Positions 23,780 to 30,055 of a stretch of 30,055 nucleotides of DNA are shown one piece after another; position 1 is the stretch's first letter; each line of letters begins with the position of its first letter. This stretch comes from a virus. Below the pieces are notes generated by a model. The model saw nothing but the letters and a program-made list of their open reading frames with translations. It searched no databases and was not told where the DNA came from. The position numbers were made by a program, and so were the translations under genes. The DNA lies in the IMG/VR virus record IMGVR_UViG_3300028571_000083, positions 1 through 30,055 of that record; one strand, written 5' to 3'.

Positions 23780-24301
23780 TTAAATACTTTCGGACCAAAC
23801 AGGAACAAACCTGCCGTCTTCAGTTCTCGTATATGTCAGTATACCATCTCCCATACGTCTTGTCAACTCTTGTGGCGAAGGCGTAATGTCGTTAGTAACT
23901 AGCTTGTCTTTTCTTGGTCTACCAATGTGGTAGGTAGCAAGTATATCACGAATATCTCGTACTTGTGATTCGGAGTAGTAGCATCGAACCTGCCAGCCAC
24001 GCTCTCCGCCCTTCTGAGCACCCATTGGCTCAGGGATTACTCCACGCTTCATTAGGCTTGGCATATACTTCTTATGTCTGTTTACTAGGATTGCTGTCTC
24101 TCCTACGGTGTATGCTCTTTCACGATTCCGTTTAAAATCTGTAACAAGACAACTTTCTACCTGATCTTTGATGATGTTGTATACAGACATAATTCCGTTA
24201 GATCTGTTGAAGTGATAGATACGAACAAGGTCACCATTTAAAAACCAAACCTTTTTGCTTCCTGGAATTGGCGGTGCTGAGTTATACTGTTCTCTGTTCA
24301 T
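23780..24301 (-). CDS. MerR-like winged-helix DNA-binding protein
   Basis: A 173-residue protein. Residues about 63-125 look like a MerR/excisionase-type winged helix: AYTVGETAILVNRHKKYMPSL, GVIPEP, a basic wing, then YYSESQVRDIRDIL. It is followed by GRPRKD (127-132), an AT-hook-like motif. It is likely a regulator or a DNA architectural protein, placed at the junction between tail and replication genes where an expression switch would be useful. The ATG overlaps the upstream stop as TAATG. Confidence 0.78.
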   Translation of the reverse strand: MNREQYNSAPPIPGSKKVWFLNGDLVRIYHFNRSNGIMSVYNIIKDQVESCLVTDFKRNRERAYTVGETAILVNRHKKYMPSLMKRGVIPEPMGAQKGGERGWQVRCYYSESQVRDIRDILATYHIGRPRKDKLVTNDITPSPQELTRRMGDGILTYTRTEDGRFVPVWSESI

Positions 24302-24747
24302 TATTGTGGAATGCCGACGGCAATGATGTTAACACGAACTCCTGCAGTACCGCTTGTTTCAAATTGAACAACACCTTTAATTCTATCTTGAGTAACTTGT
24401 GTCAAAATAGCTGTTGCACTTTTTGTGGCTTCTGTTTGGCTATCTCCCAAGCTTTCTAGTGATACTGTAACAATTGGTGGGTATTTAAAAGGTCTGTCTA
24501 GTGCATAGTCAAAGTCTTTTGTATCGTTTGCCTTAACTTTGCTATTGTTAATTACTTCAACAAAGCCAGCAACTATTCTTGTGTCGCTTGATCTAACGCT
24601 AGAGATATTGTCTTTTGAAGTTTGGATAGAAGAATAAGCTGATACTCTTAATCCAATTTCATTCCAAAGATTATTAATTTCTTCAATAATTCTATATACA
24701 AGTGACAGGTCGAATGGCTGTCCTCGTTGTGGTAGTGGTAGTTTCAT
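24301..24747 (-). CDS. Probable tail/baseplate-associated protein
   Basis: A 148-residue protein from ATG 24747 (MKLPLPQRGQPFDLSLV). An N-terminal helical part (about 14-40) is followed by a beta-rich domain with IVAGFVEVINNSKV, YPPIVTVSLES and GVRVNIIAVGI, resembling small receptor-side or collar domains on tail fibres. A longer frame to 24807 is rejected since the preceding sequence belongs to the upstream gene. No Shine-Dalgarno site; an extended -10 lies six bases upstream. Confidence 0.68.
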   Translation of the reverse strand: MKLPLPQRGQPFDLSLVYRIIEEINNLWNEIGLRVSAYSSIQTSKDNISSVRSSDTRIVAGFVEVINNSKVKANDTKDFDYALDRPFKYPPIVTVSLESLGDSQTEATKSATAILTQVTQDRIKGVVQFETSGTAGVRVNIIAVGIPQ

Positions 24748-24753
24748 ACTTTT

Positions 24754-24762
24754 ATTATACCA
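24754..24762 (-). promoter_or_regulatory. Extended -10 element abutting the last tail gene
   Basis: TGG-TATAAT on the minus strand overlaps the stop of the upstream tail gene, followed by AAAAGT and the ATG at 24747. It predicts a leaderless transcript that begins at the tail/replication boundary. No -35 is seen. Confidence 0.52.
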
Positions 24763-25552
24763 GAAATGCGAATGGACTTCCAACAACAAATAATGATAGG
24801 TCTGCAACTTTTGTCGAACAAGCTATTTGTGTTAGTGCCACACTTCTAAGGCTTTGAAAATATACAGTATTTGCTCCATCAAATATTCCCCTGGTGCTTT
24901 TATATAAAAATGTTTTATTTGACCCTGTGGCAAGTGCTGTGCCAACATATTCATATTTAGACAACATTGTTGTTGTTACTGGATTAGTTACTGATATTGG
25001 TGACAAGTAAAATCCACCAGCCGTGGTTGCAGTATTTGAAACTGTGTCTGAAGAGTCTCCTGTAAATATAATGGAGTATGGTGGTGTCGTTGTGTTTACT
25101 GCTGTAACCTCAAGTTCAGTACCATTCAAAGCTGACGCTATATTTCTTACATCTATTTTAGCACCAACATAAAATCTATTAAATTCATTAGCAATAAGCA
25201 CATTTGATGTTGTTGCGTACAAATATTTTGTTGTACCCACGGATCTTCTATTAAGCGTAAAATTTTCGCAATCAATTGAGGCAGCTGCAAAAACATCATA
25301 TTCGTCTACAGGGTTTTCGTCTGTCCATTGAAAAGAATATGACTCTGCGTCTGTTGCAGTAAGTTTTGAAGTTGTATTGGTTGTGATAACTGTTGGGGCA
25401 GATATATAATAAACAGTAGACCAACTAGATGATTCCCCAGTATTTGTAGACTGTACCTTATAGCGTAATGCTAACTTATTGCCTGGTAGTCTTGGTGGTA
25501 AATTTCTAGAAAGAATTGTTGTCTCTTGAATCTCTTCCGCCAAATTAAGCAC
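24755..25552 (-). CDS. Minor tail protein with beta-sandwich domains
   Basis: A 265-residue protein, Thr/Ser/Asn-rich. The N-terminal half looks like a fibronectin type III-like sandwich (RYKVQSTNTGESSSWSTVYYI, then YSFQWTDENPVDEYDVFAA). The middle (about 125-190) fits the small barrel found repeatedly in the two larger tail proteins: VGAKIDVRN, NGTELEVTAV, YSIIFTG, GGFYL. The start is GTG at 25552 or TTG nine bases later; neither has a strong ribosome site, and eight bases overlap the upstream gene. Confidence 0.7.
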   Translation of the reverse strand: MLNLAEEIQETTILSRNLPPRLPGNKLALRYKVQSTNTGESSSWSTVYYISAPTVITTNTTSKLTATDAESYSFQWTDENPVDEYDVFAAASIDCENFTLNRRSVGTTKYLYATTSNVLIANEFNRFYVGAKIDVRNIASALNGTELEVTAVNTTTPPYSIIFTGDSSDTVSNTATTAGGFYLSPISVTNPVTTTMLSKYEYVGTALATGSNKTFLYKSTRGIFDGANTVYFQSLRSVALTQIACSTKVADLSLFVVGSPFAFLV

Positions 25553-27152
25553 CGCCTGTATCTACAGAAAATTTAAACTCTAAAATATTATTGGTATTGG
25601 GTTGCTTAATAACTGGAAGGTTAGCTGCTGACTGAGACATAATTGAGTATCCAGTCAAACCGTAGAGAGGATTAGCCTCTGCAGATGTTGTGTTTTCAAA
25701 TCTTAAACCATCTAAGGCTACCCAGTAATTTCCAGCTAATCTTTCAACAGCTCCTCCATCAGTAGTATTGCTTGCAATGTTTGCAGAAGTAATAGGTACA
25801 GTAAAAGTTGTTGACCCAGTATTTGTAATTGCATAAAGTCCGTTATATCCAGATCTTCCTGAAATTTGAACTAACGTATTACTGGAAAGACCATGAGCAG
25901 TTGATGTGGTTATTGTTGCAATATTACTTGTAAGTATTGATGCAGAAATATTTGTTCCTACATTCTCAGTAACAGAAATAAATATTTTTGCTGTATCCAC
26001 TTCAGACCAATTAAAGTTTGCTGTTTTTTTAAGATCTAATAGATTTGCAGTTTGAACATAATATCTAGAATTGTAATTATTTGTTGTAAGACTTGTGTTG
26101 TTCATAGAAATTTGCATGTTGGCGTATTCGCTAGTAGCAACATTTTCTGAAGCTGAAAACTGAACAATTGCATTTAATTTTAAGTTTGAAAAAACTGTGG
26201 CATTTGCGGTAACAGGAATTAAAGAAAATGCAAGCTTTAGTTTGTCACCTGAACTATTTTTGTCAAAATTATATGACACGTCTGTGTGATGAATATGAGA
26301 CATGTTGTCTGCATTATCTGCAGAATAAACTGTCCAAGGAACGGTGTTTGATGAAGCATCAATTGCAGAAGTATTTCCCCTCATTAAAATTGTATTTGTT
26401 TCAAAACGTGGCTGCTCGTTTCTATCTTTTCGAGCCGCTACATCAAAGATTGGGTCTGATGCTAGTCCCACTACTGCATATATAGTGGAAGTAACATTAA
26501 TATTACCAGTAGTGCTACTGCCAAGCCCAGCAATAAATGAATCTGGGGCTTGTGATATATCCGAATGGTATTCCCATTTTTCTGTATCTGAAAAATTAAA
26601 AAGAACACGGCTGTCAATTCCAGATGCAACTGGATTACTACCAGATGGATAAATTCCTATTTCAGAAATACCGTAGCGTTCGTTGCTTGGAAGCTCTCCA
26701 GAAAATATTATTTTTGTTTCTCCGCTTTCAACGGAAATTGCACGAGAAGTAATTGGCACTCTAAACATTTCAAAATCTAAAGAATTTTTATTTACAAAAG
26801 TTTTGCTAATAGTTCCTCCAGTTGTTGTTGGAATGACAAAAGGTAAAACAAGATCTATACTAAAAACTGTTGATGAAAGGGGTGTTGGAGATCCTAGTAC
26901 AACATATACCCCATCTATTGCCGAATTTATCTGAATGTAAACTTGCTCTCCAACTTTAAGCCCATGAGGTGTGGCTGTAGTCACTTCAGTATAGTTAAAT
27001 TCTCCTGCATTTGCATCAACTATAGAAGATATTGCATGACTAATATTGCTTGTTGGGTGTGCTCCAGATCCAACAGCAATATAGCCAGCATAGCCTGGTG
27101 CTTGATTGACCAGGTACTTAGCTAGTACTGATTTGCCTTTTGATGTTAACAT
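25545..27152 (-). CDS. Minor tail/baseplate protein with two barrel repeats
   Basis: A 535-residue structural protein, low in Cys and rich in Thr/Ser/Asn. The N-terminus (GKSVLAKYLVNQAPGYAGYI, then AVGSGA) is typical of phage baseplate or fibre-associated proteins. Two copies of a small barrel with the signature (A/P)HGL-x-x-x-x-x-V-x-I-x-x-x-x-G-x-(N/D)G are at about 52-118 and 405-470. The second is nearly identical to a copy in the next tail gene. GAAGGG precedes the ATG, which overlaps the upstream stop (TAATG). Confidence 0.8.
   Translation of the reverse strand: MLTSKGKSVLAKYLVNQAPGYAGYIAVGSGAHPTSNISHAISSIVDANAGEFNYTEVTTATPHGLKVGEQVYIQINSAIDGVYVVLGSPTPLSSTVFSIDLVLPFVIPTTTGGTISKTFVNKNSLDFEMFRVPITSRAISVESGETKIIFSGELPSNERYGISEIGIYPSGSNPVASGIDSRVLFNFSDTEKWEYHSDISQAPDSFIAGLGSSTTGNINVTSTIYAVVGLASDPIFDVAARKDRNEQPRFETNTILMRGNTSAIDASSNTVPWTVYSADNADNMSHIHHTDVSYNFDKNSSGDKLKLAFSLIPVTANATVFSNLKLNAIVQFSASENVATSEYANMQISMNNTSLTTNNYNSRYYVQTANLLDLKKTANFNWSEVDTAKIFISVTENVGTNISASILTSNIATITTSTAHGLSSNTLVQISGRSGYNGLYAITNTGSTTFTVPITSANIASNTTDGGAVERLAGNYWVALDGLRFENTTSAEANPLYGLTGYSIMSQSAANLPVIKQPNTNNILEFKFSVDTGGA
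25752..25826. repeat. 75-bp repeat, copy in the 535-residue tail gene
   Basis: Aligned without gaps to 29665-29739, about 67 of 75 bases are the same. It codes for the end of an HGL-type barrel (TNTGSTTFTV, ITSANIASNTTDGG). Similarity continues weakly outward on both sides at protein level. Confidence 0.85.
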
Positions 27153-27655
27153 TATATCCCTTCAAAAATTATAGCATCTTCTAGTTCTATATTTGTAAGA
27201 AAATCAATCTCTACTGCATCTCCAGTTTTCATATTTACAGTTTTAATAATTAATGTTTTTGTACTGTCGTCAATAGAAACTATACTAATAGTATTGTCTA
27301 AAGGTCTATAATTATCCACATCACGATTAAAAGATGCAAAAGTATTTTGAATTCCGTCAATAAAAGTTATTGTTTCTTGTTGAATAAAGTTTGTTCCTGT
27401 ACCCTTGACAGGACTATACAACTGATTTAGTGGGCTATTGATTAAGTCTGATCTTGAAATGTCTAGTATTTCTTGCCCCCCGATTTCTGCAAAAATAAAA
27501 TCTTGCATAATATCAATAGACAAAGATTCATCGTCAAGAATAATGTCTGGTCTTGCAGTTTTTACTCCACGTTGTTCTCTTCTATAAAGAGGCTCTGGTA
27601 AAAATATATTATTGGCTAAAGGAGTTTCCCCCTTTTTCTTTTTTCTTTTTGCCAC
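27152..27655 (-). CDS. Tail-region structural protein of unknown role
   Basis: A 167-residue protein with a very basic N-terminus (AKRKKKKGE), then acidic, Ile-rich sequence with no clear domain. Position between two tail proteins with TAGTG and TAATG couplings suggests a small tail or baseplate component. The start is GTG at 27655 with AGGTG upstream. Confidence 0.7.
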   Translation of the reverse strand: MAKRKKKKGETPLANNIFLPEPLYRREQRGVKTARPDIILDDESLSIDIMQDFIFAEIGGQEILDISRSDLINSPLNQLYSPVKGTGTNFIQQETITFIDGIQNTFASFNRDVDNYRPLDNTISIVSIDDSTKTLIIKTVNMKTGDAVEIDFLTNIELEDAIIFEGI

Positions 27656-30055
27656 TATGACACCTCACTTAGATAAACGGTCATGTCTGGACCATTATTG
27701 TTTCTTGCATACTCAATATTATATACAACAAATCGTTTTTCTGGACTGGCTACCTCGTCTATTAATTGACCAGCAGTATTTCTTGTTTTATGATTAATTG
27801 ACACAATATCTCCCAACTGTAAGGTTGGCATTGGAAAAATACTTAGCCCCACAGAAAGTCTAGGCTCCGACACTTTGTCAATTAGCCACCCCATAATTTC
27901 TTCTGCTTGGTCAGCACTTTGAATATAAAAAGAAGTAATTGAAAACTCATTCTTTCCGTAAGTAGCCCTACTGTTTTTTATTTGTCTGTAATTTTTAGAA
28001 GCAGCGTTTGGATTGTCTAATGATTCAGATAGGGCAGAGCCACTAAAGTCTGGATTAGAAAGATCGCTCTTGTTTTTCATGTACTCGTCTAGAGTTAGCT
28101 TTCTATCTGACTCTTGTGTAAACGTTACCCCAAGAATTCTTAGATAGTTTCCACTTGTTTCGTCAAGATTGATAGAGAAATCTGTTGTGTTAAAAACTAA
28201 AAACTCTGCACCGTATGGGTTACCGATAAAGCCAGAAACTGCATAGCCTTTTAGTTTGTTGAATGTTGGGGCTATTTTTGAAATAAATGCAGGGTATGCC
28301 TTTTCATATCTAAAGTTAAGATATGCTGCCTCTCTCATTATTGTTCCAAACTCTTCCAGATACATGTCGTAGTTAGGTTGGTGTAGTGGACTGATACCAC
28401 TTAAATATGTATGTTGAATAGCATTCTCAACGGAATACTTCCTGAATGATGAATCTGTATCTGTTTCTTCATTAAAGAGCGATGCCCCACGAAGTGGTGC
28501 GTCCTGTAGATTGACACCATTGTTTGCTACGTTTTGCCCTACAGCATAAACTTTTTCAAACATAACTTTTGAAGTGCTGCGAATAAATGGAGCAATATTA
28601 TTAACAACTGGTAACGGAGCATCGTCAATCACAGTTCCGATAAGTTTTCCGTTGATGTAAAGATAAAATCTTCTTCCAGTAATTGATGTTTCATTTTCGT
28701 CAATGATCCCATTATAATTATCATCTTTAAAAATATCTTCATACTCTACTGCAAGATCATAAACTGTTGTGTTTTCTTCACCCTTAATTCTACTCTGCCC
28801 AACAAACTTTCCGTCGTCAACAAGAATAGTTGTAAGACCTTCCCATAGTTTGTAAGGCACTGCTTTATTTTTGCTATCGTAAACTGCGACGGCATTTGTC
28901 GGTGTAAGGCTTACTGTCCCAGCAGACGCACCCTTAATGCTAAACTGACTTGGAGTTGCATTGATAACTGTATACTCACCTGTATATCCAGATACATTTG
29001 TTATATTTACAAGATCTCCTGCCTTAAAAGAATTTTTTGCAAAAAACACTACATTTCTCGAACCACTAGCTTTTTTAACTTTGGTAATGGTGGCATCTTT
29101 TTTAGTCATAGTTTTATAAAATATTACATTTACAATACCGTCTTCAACTGCAAAGCTATCAATATTTCCAGCAGTAAGTGCTGCAATTTCAAAAAAGTAT
29201 CCACGATTTCTTGTGTCATCAATCATAAAAGCCAGACCTCCCGATGATGCAGAAACCGTCTTTAATTTATCTGAGCTGGTTGTTGGAATAGTTGTTACTG
29301 GATTTGCTCCATAAGGAGTTTGAATTTGAATATCGTTATTGTCTACCCTTCCAATAATTCTCATTCTTGTACCAAAAAGTTTTGGATTAATTACTTCGGT
29401 CTGTGTTAAATCTTTTTTAATGTATGAAATAAAGTTTTGTGGCTTTGAATATCCAGGAATTGAAGTTGAGCCTGTCATTACCAACGCAGAAGACTGTACA
29501 GTGCCTTCTTGGGCTTGTTTAAGGCTATTGAGAGTATCTTCTGAGTAGTATGCTGAACTAAGGAAATTTTTAATAATCCCAGTTCTAATAGTTTCTTTAG
29601 CAACTTCTTGTGCAGATTCTCCTGCTAATTCCGATCCAGTACCAGGAATTTCTGTAGCAACAAGTCCTCCATCGGTAGTGTTGCTTGCAATATTTGCAGA
29701 AGTAATGTTTACAGTAAATGTTGTTGATCCAGTATTTGTTACCATATAAGAACCGTCGTATCCAGATCTATTACTAATAGTAACAAAATTTCCAGTAGAC
29801 AGTTTATGAGGAGCTACTGTAGTTATTGTTGCAACATTATTTACTAAAACTGAAGCAGAGATAGTTGAAATTGGCAATACTACTGGATCTACCAAACCTT
29901 TAAGCAAGTCTTTACTTCTGGCTTTTGAACCAGTAACATACGCTATTTCGTCTTCATCAATAGTTACATTTTTATTAAGAATAATTTTATTAATTCCTTT
30001 TAACCTTGAAACTTTTGTGTTTTCGGGAAATGAACCATCTGCTGCCTGAATGCTA
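27655..30055 (-). CDS. Large tail/baseplate protein, 5' part cut by window edge
   Basis: The frame is open to the window edge: 49 codons precede the first apparent start at 29907 (a TTG), so 799 residues are visible and the real start is outside. Barrel repeats lie at visible residues about 68-134 (PHKLSTGNFVTISNRSGYDG) and 335-390 (GDLVNITNVSGYTG). A lectin-like sandwich follows, with FYLYINGKLIGT and an EF-hand-like loop just before it at 28690-28725. The C-terminal 250 residues (AYLNFRYEKAYPAF ... LGDIVSINHKT) look like a baseplate hub or attachment domain. Probably host-contact machinery. Confidence 0.8.
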   Translation of the reverse strand, partial: SIQAADGSFPENTKVSRLKGINKIILNKNVTIDEDEIAYVTGSKARSKDLLKGLVDPVVLPISTISASVLVNNVATITTVAPHKLSTGNFVTISNRSGYDGSYMVTNTGSTTFTVNITSANIASNTTDGGLVATEIPGTGSELAGESAQEVAKETIRTGIIKNFLSSAYYSEDTLNSLKQAQEGTVQSSALVMTGSTSIPGYSKPQNFISYIKKDLTQTEVINPKLFGTRMRIIGRVDNNDIQIQTPYGANPVTTIPTTSSDKLKTVSASSGGLAFMIDDTRNRGYFFEIAALTAGNIDSFAVEDGIVNVIFYKTMTKKDATITKVKKASGSRNVVFFAKNSFKAGDLVNITNVSGYTGEYTVINATPSQFSIKGASAGTVSLTPTNAVAVYDSKNKAVPYKLWEGLTTILVDDGKFVGQSRIKGEENTTVYDLAVEYEDIFKDDNYNGIIDENETSITGRRFYLYINGKLIGTVIDDAPLPVVNNIAPFIRSTSKVMFEKVYAVGQNVANNGVNLQDAPLRGASLFNEETDTDSSFRKYSVENAIQHTYLSGISPLHQPNYDMYLEEFGTIMREAAYLNFRYEKAYPAFISKIAPTFNKLKGYAVSGFIGNPYGAEFLVFNTTDFSINLDETSGNYLRILGVTFTQESDRKLTLDEYMKNKSDLSNPDFSGSALSESLDNPNAASKNYRQIKNSRATYGKNEFSITSFYIQSADQAEEIMGWLIDKVSEPRLSVGLSIFPMPTLQLGDIVSINHKTRNTAGQLIDEVASPEKRFVVYNIEYARNNNGPDMTVYLSEVS
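29665..29739. repeat. 75-bp repeat, copy in the large tail gene
   Basis: The partner of 25752-25826, same orientation and reading frame, about 89% identical by eye. At protein level the 27-residue core differs at only one or two positions. Confidence 0.85.

Noticed and set aside
24748-24807. N-terminal extension of the 148-residue tail protein to 24807
   Set aside because: It overlaps the end of the previous tail gene and reads as unrelated sequence; ATG 24747 follows an extended -10 and begins a sensible protein.

Overview
This window is part of the genome of a tailed double-stranded DNA bacteriophage, most likely a lytic phage of an actinobacterium. The phage assignment rests on a terminase pair, tail genes, a holin and a lysis-type peptidase, a self-encoded replisome and two tRNA genes. 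The actinobacterial host is inferred from a WhiB-family iron-sulfur regulator, a DUF7455-type zinc protein and a class Ib ribonucleotide reductase with NrdH and NrdI. No integrase, repressor or att-like sequence was seen. Composition is AT-rich and uneven: a 60-base sample in dnaE is about 47% GC, while samples in the tail genes and in the tRNA-flanked cassette are about 30% and 25%. An aquatic or otherwise low-GC actinobacterial host is plausible but is an inference.

All supported genes are on the minus strand, so transcription runs from 30055 towards 1. In that order: (1) 30055-24301, tail or baseplate proteins, the first cut by the window edge; (2) 24301-20155, a MerR-like DNA-binding protein, two small proteins, DnaB helicase, a small protein, DnaG-type primase and a gp32-like ssDNA-binding protein; (3) 20088-16292, a free-standing HNH endonuclease overlapping the start of a complete DNA polymerase III alpha; (4) 16299-11614, MazG-like, NrdH, RecA, several small proteins, three nuclease-like proteins (PD-(D/E)XK, Cas4-like, RuvC-like), a small HTH protein, DUF3310 and the small terminase; (5) 11107-5844, large terminase and nrdI-nrdE-nrdF, closed by a clear rho-independent terminator; (6) 5740-2758, holin, tRNA-Asn, a GT4 glycosyltransferase, a TIM-barrel sugar isomerase-like protein, tRNA-Thr and an M23 endopeptidase; (7) 2748-1, small proteins including FmdB-like and DUF7455-like zinc proteins, a SLOG-like protein, a cytidine/dCMP deaminase, WhiB and a PnuC-like mini membrane protein.

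The genes are packed with TAATG, ATGA or longer overlaps. There is no gene-free stretch above 300 bases; the largest gaps hold tRNAs, promoters and the terminator. The genes together give a largely self-sufficient DNA synthesis programme: nucleotide supply (deaminase, RNR, NrdH, MazG), replication (DnaB, primase, polymerase III alpha, SSB), recombination (RecA and nucleases) and packaging, followed by lysis and host-takeover genes.

The most unusual signals are: extended -10 elements (TGn-TATAAT type) placed 5-9 bases before ATG at four genes without Shine-Dalgarno sites, suggesting leaderless mRNAs; a perfect sigma70 consensus promoter whose -10 lies in the loop of a 12-bp dyad in front of tRNA-Asn; an AT-rich glycosyltransferase/TIM-barrel cassette between the two tRNAs; an HNH gene overlapping dnaE; and a near-identical DNA segment shared by two tail genes. 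All gene identities come from reading motifs, without database searches.
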